From contig OZ021729.1 of assembly GCA_963978545.1 (NCBI GenBank), forward strand, positions 81,074,670-81,138,669: a stretch of DNA of 64,000 nucleotides, in the 5' to 3' direction. This DNA comes from Linyphia triangularis. Its lineage: Eukaryota; Arthropoda; Arachnida; Araneae; Linyphiidae. Of the stretch, positions 24,301-36,029 are shown piece after piece; position 1 is the first letter of the stretch; each line of letters begins with the position of its first letter. The position numbers and the translations under genes are program-made. Below the pieces are notes generated by a model. That model was not told where the DNA came from, did not search any database, and worked only from the letters and a program-made list of their open reading frames with translations.

Positions 24301-24789
24301 TTTGTAGGTCACACACACACACAAAATCGAAATTTATATGAACAATTTTTTAAAAAAGGTAATAATTTGTAAGTAACTGTCAGAACAAATGAAATACAAT
24401 CATTTGATATAAGTTGAAACATATTCTGACTTACCATAATTTCCAAATTTGCACCTGCATATTACATCTTATTATTTGTTTTTCAACCTTCTCGTATATT
24501 ATACTTGTATGGTCAAATCGCTATTCTCAGAAAAAAAAATTTAATGATTTTTAGAAGAATTTTGTTTATCGATACAAAAGTATCATCAAGTCAATAACGC
24601 CACTGCTTATAAAGCAATGTTAAACAGTAAACAAGCCCATTTTATAATTGTTTTAGAATAATAAAAGCTACAAAAATAATACTAACTCAACACAGATTCT
24701 CCCGCAAAACAACTTCCCAAACAAATTGGGAGAAGGGGGGGGGGGGGGGGACAGATGAAGTTCTCTTTGACAAAGAGAAAAATTATATT
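24301..24789. other. Unassigned AT-rich stretch with CA and poly-G runs
   Basis: A short (CA)n lies near 24310 and a G-run at about 24736-24750. No gene. Confidence 0.4.
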
Positions 24790-24797
24790 GTATAAAA

Positions 24798-25230
24798 CAG
24801 TGGTTTCTAACCTTTTTAGTTGTTCGGATCAACTATCTATATTTGAAAAAAATATACTGTACACGAAAAATTAAATTATATTTTTTTATAAAGTGAGGAA
24901 CTTTATTGCACTTAGCTGTTACAACAATTAGAAAACTAAAAAACAAGTGACCAAAGTTTAAAAAAAAAAATCATCGGAAGTTTTGACATTGTTTATCCCC
25001 CGTCAATGAGAGAGTCAATATCTAGATTAAAACTTAGCCAAGCTGTTTAATTCACGCATTATTCACTATCGATGTTATTCACTCGTTACAACATCGAAAA
25101 ATACAATCGAGTGGCTCGATTGTTTCCATCTTAAACCCTGAAGCTCCGATAATATTTATCTCGGCGATTCTCTACCAGCGTCCACGGCCCAGTACCACGC
25201 TACTCGCGGTCCGTGGGGTAGAAACCGCTG
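24798..25230 (-). mobile_element. hAT-type miniature element, CAGCGGTT family, copy 1
   Basis: The termini are CAGTGGTTTCTAACC on the plus strand and CAGCGGTTTCTACCC on the minus strand. Flanks GTATAAAA and GTAGAGAA (6 of 8 identical) suggest an 8 bp duplication. The minus-strand body (GCGAGTAGCGTGGTACTGG, CCCGATAAATATT-like, GGAGCTTCA) matches the copy at 31085-31576. Confidence 0.7.
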
Positions 25231-25239
25231 GTAGAGAAA

Positions 25240-27285
25240 ATCAACTAAGCTTGGCGCAGTTGGGAGTTTGGCGTCGAAAAGGGCTTAGTTGCTTGGCGAA
25301 AACGGCGATAAACCTGCTTCATAGGTACAACCGGTTTCGAATTGTTTTCCAGCTTGCTCACACCTCCTTCTTTTCTAACCTCCTTGGGTTCCAAGGCATC
25401 CAGCCGAAATGCGTATTTCAGGAACACACACGGCTGCTGTTCGGGGGAACATTACCTTGATTGGAAGCACGTTTTTTTGTTCTCGTGACTTTAGTATTGA
25501 GGCAATAAGTTTGCTGTTTATCGGATTTTTTACACTTACTTTATAAATTGGATCTTCATTTTAGAATATTTTAAAATATATAATTTTAGTTTTGAACTAA
25601 TGAAATTAGATGTAGCCCGGCTGTACTGGGTGTAGTGCACGAGCCGCCACTGCCTCGCACTCGATATCTGATAATGTTCTCTTCTTCACAATTTTTACTG
25701 GACGAGAGCTCTTCTACGCAACTGAATTAATGTCTAGAGGTAGTGGTAAGATGAAGCGGCAACAACTTTCGCCAAGACGCTCGTGTTTATCATAGCCGAC
25801 CGTCCCCATACTTCCGATGTAATCAATGAAAACAAAAACGTAAATGGCGCCGCTCCATCATTCCGCTGTCCGACGCTCACCGCTCACCCCTTTTATTATA
25901 CCAGATGCCTTATTGCGATCTGCCCGCCCTCTGATAAGCCCGCCCTCTGCCCGCCCTCTGATAAGTGGTCAGCCTAAAGTTTTCTCTTTCTACCACCGCG
26001 GCGTGAAGCTCACCCTTCAAATACTATACCCATTTGCACATAAAAACCATTTAAAACATAAAAACTGAAATGCAAAATTATTGTTTATCTTTTCATTACC
26101 TAAAGTCTAAGACAATTTATCCTGATCTTACTGAATAGGCTGTAGGATTGTAGTATGGATTCTGTAGCATAAAATATATAGTTCAGACCAAATCACAAGT
26201 TATATAATAATATTGATAACCTGTGCACATGTTTTGCATTAAATTTAAATATGTGTTGATAAAAAAAAAGAAACTAAGCATTTTTAAATTTTAATATTAT
26301 TTAATACTCTACTTTTCAAACCACTATTGTTATTAAGAGTTTAACGAGAATCATATATGACTTCGATCGAGCTGTTTTCATGACGCTACTCACTTGGCGA
26401 ATCATTATTGGCTAACACGGCTAACCCTGTCTCCTCTCAGTTTAAGACGTCACATATGTAATATTATTACGCAACCAATCAGAGCGTAGTAAAACCGGAT
26501 CGCACATCACTGTAACGTATTCAATGAGGCCAGGATAAGCTTCTTGGACTATATACAGAGAATTGGAAACCTATTACACGACTGAAATGTATTTTTTTGC
26601 CCATTTTATTCTAAGAAAAGTCGTTTAAAATCGAATTTTGGGTGTTCTTCGTATTGTGTAAGGTCCTGAGCCACACAAAAAAAGTGATTTTTGGAAAATA
26701 CTGAAGGCATATATGTTAACAGCAAGTAGCAAATATCCAGAACGGAACATACAGTGATGTTCAAATATGGCGGTGAGCGTGATAGAATGAAAAAAATATG
26801 TGTAGAAGGTACCTGTCAATGAAAGACAGGTTTTTGTAACAATTATAAAAAAGCTCGTGTAATTTTTATGAAAAAAATTATGTTAATACTTATATGCAAT
26901 TGTCCTTTAAATACTCTTTATCATAGGAATTTTCTAAAAAAAAATTCCATAAAGTTGCAAAGTGGGAGCTAGGAATTGCCCGAATGAAGCGACTAAGCCA
27001 TTCGACTGTGATTACAGAACCACCAATGTACTTAACAGGAAGCGCAGACAAACTGAGAAAGCATGTTTATTCCTATTCTGGATATTTCCGAAGCAGAGGT
27101 TGAACTATCGTCGTCAAAACACTCACGAGAACCTAATCAAGGCTCAATAACCTATTTCTATAAAACAACTATGCTTTATTAAACGCACGCTAATCAAAGC
27201 AATTCTCTTTTGTCTGGCCAGGAAAAGTTTCTCTCGTGATGAAAGTATTATAATGCCACTAAAAGTAACAAAGATCACTTCCTAT
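25240..27285. other. Intergenic region with no convincing gene
   Basis: Both strands carry 60-75 residue frames (25251-25460, 25783-26068, 26962-27150) without family signatures or splice support. CTGATAAGCCCGCCCTCTG-type short tandem units lie at 25920-25970. The block ACCAATCAGAGCGTAGTAAA near 26476 has an inverse counterpart near 63015, so it is repeat-derived. Confidence 0.4.
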
Positions 27286-27286
27286 C

Positions 27287-27592
27287 TGCCTAGGTAACAC
27301 AGCGGTACTGGCCAATGTCAGAAACAAAGGTTCTGGAAAGATTGGCCAGACCATGCTGCAACTCGAGCATCGTTCCAAAAATATGCTGCTTTTTTTTTTT
27401 TAAATAAACATGCCAAAAACATCACAAAACATAATTTTAACCATCCGTCCTCTCTAATAACACGATAATTCCATTTTCAAACGAGACGGAATTGGCCAAG
27501 ATTTGCAGCATCGGCCGGTCTACAATGGTTTAGATTGGGATTGGTCAGTGTCGATCCGATATTGACCATTGAACTACTGCGGGTAGTATCAC
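27287..27592. mobile_element. Probable miniature relative of the 4.9 kb TIR element
   Basis: It begins CCTAGGTAACACAGCGGTAC followed by TGGCCAATGTC, close to the terminus CCCAGGTAGCACAGCAGTAT of the element at 49652-54573. The other end (inverse ACCCGCAGTAGTTCAATGG) is more diverged, and the body is full of GGCC/TTGG motifs as in the large element's ends. No coding capacity. Confidence 0.5.
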
Positions 27593-27634
27593 CAACATGC
27601 AAACGATAAAACAATCTAGATTTTTCTGACCTAA

Positions 27635-28300
27635 TGCACTGAAAGGCGACTGCAATTTTTGGACCCCAGCAAACATCATTCTGAATTTTTTATAGAAATT
27701 GGAGAAAAATGAGTGAGATTACGAATCCACTGGTCTGCCGTGGCAAAAATGGCCGAAACTGGTCAAAAATCGACTTTTAATAAGTTGAACTAAATCCAGT
27801 TGCCAATTGCGCCATAACTTGCAAAAAATAATGAGCATTTTTCTTATGTGGTAACCCTCACTCTTTAATTCTCAATTAAGAAGGTTGCAAACAATTCGGT
27901 TGTGTGGCTATGGCTTACTTGCATCTTTCACAAATGAGCCAAATTGGCAATAAACATTACGTCCCTGTTGACGTAACTGATGTCGCCAATTTGGCTTATT
28001 TTTAAAAGATACAAGTTTTCCGAGTCAGAGATCAGAAAACGTTTGCCCTTTTTCTCATTGAAAATCAAAATGCAGTGGGTTGCCAGACGAAAAAGTTTGT
28101 TCTCTTTTTGGCAAGTTATGACTTATTTGGCAATCGGATTTCAGTTCAACTCATTCCAGATCGATTTTTGATCAGTTTCGTCCATTTTTGGCGTGGCAGA
28201 CCAGTGGATTTCGTAATCTACCCATTTTTCTCCAATTTCTATAAAAAAATTCAGAATGATGTTCGATGGGGTCCAAAAATTGCAGTCGCCTCTCGGACTA
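27635..28300. mobile_element. Long foldback (palindromic) element, copy 1
   Basis: The two ends, AGGCGACTGCAATTTTTGGA on the left and its inverse near 28290, begin inverted arms of roughly 300 bases. The arms approach the centre, where AGCCAAATTGGC faces GCCAATTTGGCT. The element is nearly one hairpin. A second copy lies at 63290-63965 and a solo end at 1366. It has no frame of its own. Confidence 0.75.
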
Positions 28301-28915
28301 TAATGTTACATAATAAATCAATTTTTTTTGGTGGAGAAGGGGGAGGGGGTGGGGAGGGGGGGGGGAAACAATATTAAAATGAAAAATCTACAAGCAGTTA
28401 ATACCCACAAAAGCAGTGTTAAATTTCACTGGGAAATCAGCTAATTTTGATCTTAAAAAAAAAAATAATCTGAATTTGGTGGTAACACAAGAAATACTTT
28501 CAATGGTGTTCTTGTAGTCAAAGATTTTTCAAGGTCGCCAAGTTGTTATTTGGAGCAGAAATGGAAAGAGTGGCAATAAAAAACAACTTCAAGTAGATGC
28601 AGGAAACAAATTTAGTAGTTTTTCTTATCTCTTAGTAAGTGTGAATTGCTTACGTCAGGAGAAGATCTACCTAAGAAAATGAGAGAGAGAGAGAAAGATA
28701 GAGAGAGAACATTTGTCTAACAAACGCAATGATGTCATCATTTCTGTCTGCTACAGATTGAATAGTGAATGCATCGGTGATGAATGCATTGTATTTGTTC
28801 TTGCCAATGGATTTCCAAATAGATTTAAATCGCTTGAAAAGAAAAGTATCGGGTTCAGAAGAAATGTCTTGTTGGGAACACTGCCTCTAACACAATTTCA
28901 CAGATCCATTTCCAA
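28301..28915. other. Unassigned stretch with G-rich and GA runs
   Basis: A poly-G rich tract lies at 28338-28370 and a (GA)n run at 28681-28707. The 79-residue frame at 28713 has no recognisable family. Confidence 0.4.
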
Positions 28916-28917
28916 AA

Positions 28918-30231
28918 GTTTGTGGATCTACAGAAACCTACTTAAAATTTGAGAAAAGCTCTGAAATTTTCAACACAAGAAGTTTTGGCCTTCTAATTTT
29001 ATGTATGTCAAACAGAATTTTCAAATTTTAGTTAGTTCTTTTTTAATTAATATTTTAATTTTTTTTTTTTTTTTTTTACAAAGTGACTTCCAATAGAGAT
29101 ACAGCTTTGAAATTTTCAACTTAAGTAGTTTTAGCCTTCTAATTGGACTTTAAAAAAAAACCGGAATGTTAAAATTTTAATTAATTATTTTTTAATTAAT
29201 TTTCTTAATTAATTAACAATTTTTTTTTACAAAATGACTTCTAATAGGGTTACAGCTCTGAAATTTTCAACGTAAGTAATTGTGGCCTTCTTATTGAACT
29301 ATTGAAGAAAAGAATTTTAAATTTGTTGTTAGTTTTTTAATTAATTTTTTTTATTTAATTAATAAATATTTTACAAAACGTTTTCTAATAAGGCTACAGC
29401 TCTGAAATTTACAAAATAAGTAGTTTTAGCCTTCTAATTGGACTTTTAAAAAACAGAATTTCAAATATTGTTTAGTTCTTTTTAATTTTTTTTTTTTTTT
29501 TAATTTATTAACAACTATTTTACAAAACGATTTCCAATAGGGCTACAGCTCTGAAATTTTCAACATAAGTAGTTTTGGCCATCTAATTGTATACATGTCA
29601 AACAGAATGTTAAAATTTTAATTAGTTCTTTGTTAATTAATTTTTAAATTAATTTTTTTTACAAAGCGACTTCAAACAGAGATAAAACTCTGAAATTTTC
29701 CACATAAGTAGTTTTAACCTTCTAATTGTAGTTTTGAGAAACAGAATTTTAAAATTTTGATTATTTTTTTTTAAATTAATTTTCTTAATTATAAAAAAAA
29801 TTTACAAAATGAATTCTAATAGGGCTATAGCTCTAAAATTTCCAACTTAAGTTGTTTTGTCCTTCTAATTTGACTTAAGAAAAACGGTATTGTATTTAAA
29901 AAATTTGTTTACTTCGGTATGAATTATTTTTTTAATTAATTAATATATATTTTACAAAACGATTTGAAAGAGGGCTACAGCTTTGAAATTTTTAACATAA
30001 GTAGTTGTGGCCTGTTAATTGGATTTTTGAAAAACAGAATTTTAAAATTTTATTTGTTTTTTAATTTTTTTAACTAATTAGCAAATATTTTACAAAATGA
30101 TTTGTAAGTGGACTACTGTTCTGAAATTTTCAACACAAGTAGTTTTGGCCTTCTAATTGGACTGACAAAAAGAATGTTAAAATTTTAATTTGTTTTTTGA
30201 TTAATTTTTCTAATTAATATTTTCACAAAAA
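28918..30231 (+). mobile_element. Helitron, left half, split by the 16 kb element
   Basis: About nine internal units (CTACAGCTCTGAAATTTTCA, AGTAGTTTTGGCCTTCTAAT) match 2640-3360. The sequence stops at TTTCACAAAAA; the homologue continues there with GTGACTTCTAATAGG. That continuation is found at 46297. The 5' tip is missing. Confidence 0.75.
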
Positions 30232-30565
30232 CCCTACTAACCATCTTTGTCACAGTTACGTCACTGCAACGAAGTTTTTCGTCGCAAAGATCACGGTCAC
30301 AATGTGACTTGCATGGGATATCGCAGCGATGTCGCAAAAGTTCACGTCACTTTCGACTTCCATGTGATATCGCTGCGACATCACACTGTGACGAAGTTGC
30401 GATGTTACTTTGTGATATCGCAGCGACATCCAGTGATATCCCAAAATAATTTTAGAATGAAATGCGATTTTCGCAACGAAAGTCTTGTCGCGGCGATATC
30501 ACATTGTGATCAGTATGTGATCTTAATGATTTTAGCGACATATGTGTGATTAGGCAATTTTCGCA
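30232..30565. repeat. Left terminal repeat region of the 16 kb element
   Basis: GTGATATCGCTGCGACATCA, TTCGCAACGAAAG and TGTGATCTTAATGATTTTAG are the inverse of the 91 bp unit at 44.1-46.1 kb, present here about once plus degenerate neighbours. The frames at 30247-30549 are translations of this repeat. Confidence 0.7.
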
Positions 30566-31076
30566 ACGCTTCTAAGTTAGTGTATATATTATATACCCTT
30601 TTTTCATTCATATAGCCTATTTTAAAGGCATGTAATGAGCGCCACTTTTATTTTTCATAAAATATTTCTTCTCAACATATATTATTCTTACGGTAAATCC
30701 CGATCATCGGGAAATGTTGGGAAATTAGAATAACTGAATTTTTTGGTTAATTTAAAGTCGACGGTTTTTTTTTTGCCAATTTTCATTATAGCGACATTTT
30801 AAACTATAAAGAAACGTAAAATTAAAATCTTCGCAAACTGAACCTTTAAAAAAATTCAGCATGGAATTTTTAGTTGCAATACGTATGTTATATTTTATCC
30901 TTCCGGTCGGTAATAATGTGAAATTTATAAAAAAATTTAAATCATTTTCTTAACTTAAAATCCTTTCAGAAAAAAAAAAAAGCATTGAGCATTTTAAAAT
31001 ATAAAAAACAAAAAAGTCCGATAAACCGATTTCTAAATCGACCCGTTTTCGTCATGATTTAAAATGCCTATGTGTT
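30566..31076. other. AT-rich interior, nothing recognised
   Basis: No frame, repeat terminus or RNA signature. Confidence 0.4.
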
Positions 31077-31084
31077 CTATAAAA

Positions 31085-31576
31085 CAGCGGTTCCCAACCT
31101 ATAGGCCGGCGACCCTGCGCCGCGAGTAGTGTGGTACTGGCCCGTGGAAGCTAATCAAGAGTCTAATAATCCAAGATAAATATTACAGGAGCTTCAAGCG
31201 TAGAGATAGGAATAATCGAGTCACTCGATGATTAGTAACAATCCAATTATTCGATTCTATTCTTCGACGGTTTAACGAGTGAATTCTTTTTCAAGAAGAT
31301 TAACTAAAATATAGAAAATATCTTCAAGTGAAGACTCGTTAATTGAATTATCGACACCATTGATCTCGTTTTGGATAAATGTTTGGCAAAAATATCCAGT
31401 TATTAAAAAAACTGCATTAATTGCATTACAATTTATAAAAAGAACTATTTTTTAATCCTTTAATTCTAAAATTTTACTAATTACTGATGTACGCACGTAT
31501 TGTATTATTTAATGAGTCGCAAAGTTTTTTTTACAAAATAGGTGGTCCGCACAACTTAAGAGATTGCGAACCGTTG
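31085..31576 (+). mobile_element. hAT-type miniature element, CAGCGGTT family, copy 2
   Basis: It runs from CAGCGGTTCCCAACCTATAG to the inverse of CAACGGTTCGCAATCTC. Flanks CTATAAAA (31077-31084) and CTATAGAA (31577-31584) match at 7 of 8 bases, a hAT-size duplication. The body matches the copy at 24.8-25.2 kb. Confidence 0.78.
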
Positions 31577-31584
31577 CTATAGAA

Positions 31585-32380
31585 TGTTGGATTTTATAAA
31601 TTACTGGTAACAACGTATAGAACATGGAAATGAAATGCATATCGCTACGGAATTCTAGACATTTAGCAAAACATTCACTTTTGAAATTGATTGCACTATC
31701 ATTGACCAATCTAAACAATAAAATTATTAAACTGAAACAAAAAATTATAGATGCGACAAATTTATTTTGAGATTCCGTCTACACCAGCAGGCGACGCAAC
31801 ACGAGATCAATTCAAATTACCCCCTACCATGCAGTATTCGTTTACAGCCCGCGGTTTCTTACCATCTTTATTTACCCTCGGGGTGATGAATGGTTATAAG
31901 GGGTCACTTTAACTCGGATATCCCTTTAGGTCAGTTTGGTATCTGGTCTCCAGCCCACTCGCTCCCTACTTTCTTTGTCTCGCTTGCAAAATTCGAGGAA
32001 CGGAACAAAGAACTAAGGGAGAGTAATGTTGTACACCTGTTCAGTTTACTGGTCGCGTCTTCGAAGGGGAAGAGGGGGGGGGGGGAGTGAAAAGCGTAGT
32101 TGCCTTTCTCTTGCTTCGATCTCGACTGAATCTGATTTTCTATTTTCTTACATGATTTATTGGATTCGACTTTTTTCCTTTCCATTTTTATCTATTAATT
32201 GGACTGACTTTCCAAATAATATTGAAAATTCTTCTTTGATATTCTGTGGTTATTGGCTAACGCTTGTCATTTAAAATTTAACGAGAATAATAAATAACTG
32301 CAAATAATGATTTATTTTCAATTTGAATTTGTTCTATAAAGGAAACGGGGGGGGGGGAGGGTACAAATAGAAGAAATGCA
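31585..32380. other. Unassigned interior of the 16 kb element
   Basis: A less AT-rich block at 31880-32170 has overlapping frames on both strands but no family match. G-runs lie at 32074-32087 and 32347-32357. Confidence 0.4.
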
Positions 32381-32384
32381 ACCC

Positions 32385-32570
32385 AACTGGTTAGTTGGTT
32401 TATATGCTCAACGACCTATTTTTATGCACAATGACGGCTAATTAGGCCGGGACCTACAGCTTAACGTGGATTACGAACCACAACGAACATCCATGCTTAA
32501 CCCAGGATTCGAACACGGCACCTTTTGGCATGCGTGACCAGAGAACAAACCACACAGCCATCAGAGAGGC
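32385..32570 (-). mobile_element. tRNA-derived SINE, family S1, copy 2
   Basis: The order is the same as at 24083-24257: tRNA-like head on the minus strand (B-box GTTCGAATCC), body blocks GTGGTTCGTAATCCACGTTA and GCATAAAAATAGGTCGTTGA, and a CCAACTAACCAGTT tail. The two copies differ by scattered substitutions. Confidence 0.75.
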
Positions 32571-32805
32571 ACCAACCAATTTGGAAATGATGTTGAAAAT
32601 GGTAGATAAATATAAAAATAATACAACTTTAACCGCACGATTATTATTTCTAAAAAGAGTTAATTAACTTAGGAGAACAATGAAAATACATATTGACATT
32701 TAAAATACTTTAACTGGATTTTGAAGCGAACATTATTTCCTTTTATTATTTCAGTAACGAGTTAAGTTTAACTCGATGACTTACGACTCAGAAAAACGAC
32801 TTCCA

Positions 32806-33430
32806 GGATGTTCCACGTTTTGGAACATCCTGATTTCAAAAATGTGATATAAAAAAAAAATTGGTCTGTTTGTTTATGGTCAGCATAACTCCCGAACAAA
32901 TTGACCGACGATGTTCAAATTTGATGTGAGGATTGGTAGGGGCCAAGGGACCTACCATTAAGGTTTTCGTCAAACCCGGCATGCGCATAAGGTAGTTTTC
33001 AGGTTTTTCAATGATTTCTAAAAAACGGCTCTTACGATTTTAATCAAAATCACTGTGGTGATGCCTCTTAAGGTGTTCTAAACATCCCCACCTCCGAAAT
33101 TCACGTAAAAATGCTTAAATGGCATAAAAAGTTGAAGGAAGGGAAAAAAAGGGGGACAAATTCAACACAGAGTTCTCCATCAACGATCGTTTTTCTCCTC
33201 TCCTCAGTTTCTCTTAAAAGAAAGAATAATATAAGAATTATCGAAAAGTATATCACCGAAAACACTATTTCGGCAAAGGTTTTTTTTTTTTTTTTTTTTT
33301 TTTAACGACTCATATAAGATTTATCGCCAATCTGGCCATTTTTTCTAAGCGAATGAAGAAAATATAAAACACAAATACATGTTAGTATTATAGTGTAATT
33401 AAAAGTTGTGCGATGCTCCACGCCCCTGTT
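32806..33430 (+). repeat. Repeat family R1, apparently full-length
   Basis: It opens with a hairpin, GGATGTTCC-ACGTTTT-GGAACATCC, and closes AAGTTGTGCGATGCTCCACG then CCCC. Landmarks in order are AGCATAACTCCCGAACAAAT, GGCATGCGCATAAGGTAG, ATGCCTCTTAAGGTGTTCTA, CATCAACGATCGTTTTTCTC and CGCCAATCTGGCCATTTTT. There is no coding capacity and the superfamily is unknown. Confidence 0.6.
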
Positions 33431-34645
33431 TCCCGGTTGCTGTGGAAGATGTAACTTTATAATCGAAATTACGTTTCTTTATTTTAGACTATAATTATAA
33501 TAAGAATAAGTAATAGATTTACATGGATTCCAGACAAACAAATTACATTGTATTTCGAAAACTAATATATATTTAATGCAATAAACGATATAATAAGTGT
33601 ACATTTATTCTGGATTTTAGAATTCTGTATTACTGACTGCCTGAATTATTACTTGAATTACTGACTTTTTAAAAAATATTCTGGATGTAACGGATACTGG
33701 AATTTCTATTACAAACCCCTTCCCCACTTCGTATGCAATTAAACAAGCCAGATTTATTTAAATAACATATTTAGATTTGAGCGTTTTCTGGACATATGAT
33801 GCTAATGAAAACTGAACGCAAAATTTACTTGAATATGAGAAACATTATTTGCAAACATGTATATTCATTTGGATATAGAATATTTGCTACTTGAGGAAAT
33901 TTAAATCAACTAAAATCCATCATAAGTCAGCTTAAATTTTAACAAATACTTCCATGATTTGTTTTCAGCAAATGAATGACAAGATAAGTTCAAGCAAATG
34001 AATTTAGTTTAAGAAATGAAATGTATTATTGTACCATTTTTTTTAATGTATAACTCGAGAAATGCATTTTTCAAAATGAGTGGCAGATTTCTTTTTTTTT
34101 AATTTGGCTTATTTCAATTTTGATCACTCTATAATCTCACTAAAGAACCATATCTGCTTTCTCAATCTTTGAACTTTAATTTCAGATTTCGAGAAATGAA
34201 CTTTATTTTACATAATATTAATTTTTCCAAAATGGTATGTGTTAACTATTAAGAACAGTGTTCTCCACTACGCTGCCCGTAGTAGCAAGTCTGACAAATA
34301 GTATTTTTTTTTCTCTTGAGAGCCTGAGAGAAATTGATATTGACTTACAATTGATATCTCACAACTGATGATATCGACAAAATCAGCAGAATATAAGAAG
34401 GTATAATTTAAATATATTTATTCAATGTTATGCCAAGTCACATATGAAGACACACAAGCAAGGTTTTAATAAAAGATTCACTTATATTTTAGATTTTAAT
34501 TTAAGATAGTATAACGAAAATATTTTTTTAATTATTAAAAAAAATCAAATATCAATTACTTTTATAACAACGTGCAAAAAATAAAACTTTTTATAATAAT
34601 TTTGAATAAAAAATCGTGGCGAAAGTTGCACTTTTTCGCACTAGT
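33431..34645. other. AT-rich interior, nothing recognised
   Basis: No defensible frame or repeat; scattered homopolymers only. Confidence 0.4.
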
Positions 34646-34649
34646 GTGA

Positions 34650-36024
34650 AAAAATACTCTCTCGCACGCCTAGTGCTCAAATATTATATAGGTTTGGGGG
34701 GTTTGGGTATTGAAAAATATATTTTCAGAAGAAATTCATTGCCAGCATTAACAAATATATGTATTAAAAATATTTTTTGCTCGTAATTATAAAAAATAGT
34801 GTATGCAACACGTGGGAAAATAATTTTTCAAACTCTTTAAATTATTTGACTTGCGCTAATGCACTCGTTAAATAAGCATTTTACCTCAATTGAAAAAGTA
34901 TTATATTCCCAAGTATAGTTGCATAAATAACTATTTTTCGAGATAGTAAAAAGTTCATTATTTTTTCCATTTTTCAAAAATATTTTTATTGTTGGATCTA
35001 TTCTATACCAATAATTACATTTGTGATCTTGAACATACACAGTAAAAGTAATATGTATTGGCATATTCGGTAAAAATCTGCGGTCCACAAAAAACTTCAA
35101 CATAACTCATACCGCTCGTCTCTAAAAGTTAGAGGTTATGCTGCTCTACAGTATTTAAAAGAATATCGTGCTGTATTCAGAAAATAAATTCATTGTGTGA
35201 GCTTATGTTCTACTTGCAAATTTCCGAAATTATATATTTACGTTTAATAATGAACGTGAATGCATTCCATTGAAACGAGTTTTACAATTTGTTATATAAC
35301 TCAGCATTTCAATAAAGAAAATATACAACACATAATTGAAAAAAAGAAAGAAAAAAAGAAATGGAATGCGCGTAAAATCATATATTTGTAAATTAATTAA
35401 GAAGTAAAATTTTTCATTCCATGATAAAAGAAAATCTTTAGAAGCATCTGGTAATTCCAATGTATTCAAAACAACTAATGAAAAATACAGCTTTAAAACA
35501 TATTCGAATTTTAAACCAATCAAAAACGTTTATTTTATTAATCTGTCTTCCAAGCAACTATATATGACGTCAGAATATAAATTATCTTACTTTTAAATAA
35601 ATGTAATGGCAATATTCTGGTTCACTACACAAACACATTGTGTTCAATGTTAGATATGCATTTTCGAATTGGGTAAGGTAATTTATTCATATTTTTTATT
35701 ATTTAACTTCAAATTGCTATTATAATAACTTTTTATAAATTGTTTTTAGAAAATTAAATTTTTGTTGAAAGCAATACATGAGACCAGTGTAAAAAAAGTA
35801 TTTTCTTGCACGCCTCGTGCTCAAATATTATAGAGTCTTGACATTGCATTGAAATGACACATTTTTAGAAGAAATTCATTGACTGGAGTTGCAACATTAA
35901 TAAATATACGGATTGAAAATATTTCTTGCGCGTAATTATAAAATATATTGTATGCAACACGTGGGAAAATACTTTTTCTAACTCGGTAAATTATTTGACG
36001 TGAGCAATCACACTCGTCAATAAG
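34650..36024. repeat. Direct-repeat pair about 1.14 kb apart
   Basis: 34650-34885 and 35790-36024 share TCGCACGCCTAGTGCTCAAA-like, AGAAGAAATTCATTG, CGTAATTATAAAA, TGTATGCAACACGTGGGAAA and an ACTCGT(T/C)AA..AATAAGC end. This indicates either an old tandem duplication or two copies of an unknown element. Confidence 0.5.
34837..35103 (-). CDS. Unidentified 88-residue open frame
   Basis: The reading is richer in Cys, Trp, Pro and Arg than expected from this AT-rich sequence (FFVDRRFLPNMPIHITFTVY, later CNYWYRIDP and NYTWEYNTFSIEVKC). It looks like a beta-rich extracellular-type segment. I recognise no family, and no upstream exon or signal peptide is visible. Its 3' part overlaps the direct repeat. 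It may be a captured or decayed exon of the 16 kb element, or chance. Confidence 0.25.
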   Translation of the reverse strand: MLKFFVDRRFLPNMPIHITFTVYVQDHKCNYWYRIDPTIKIFLKNGKNNELFTISKNSYLCNYTWEYNTFSIEVKCLFNECISASQII

Positions 36025-36029
36025 CGTCA

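Noticed and set aside
24736..24750. Poly-G runs here and at 28338, 32074, 32347, 48936, 53197 and 61645 as regulatory quadruplexes
   Set aside because: They look like ordinary mononucleotide microsatellites; nothing places them at promoters or shared element positions.
25251..25460. 69-residue plus-strand frame with balanced composition
   Set aside because: No homology signature, and part of it resembles sequence near 20500 on the other strand, so repeat origin is more likely.
28713..28952. 79-residue plus-strand frame
   Set aside because: It runs into the Helitron repeat and has no family match.
30247..30549. 100-residue plus-strand frame rich in His and Arg
   Set aside because: It is a translation of the terminal repeats of the 16 kb element.
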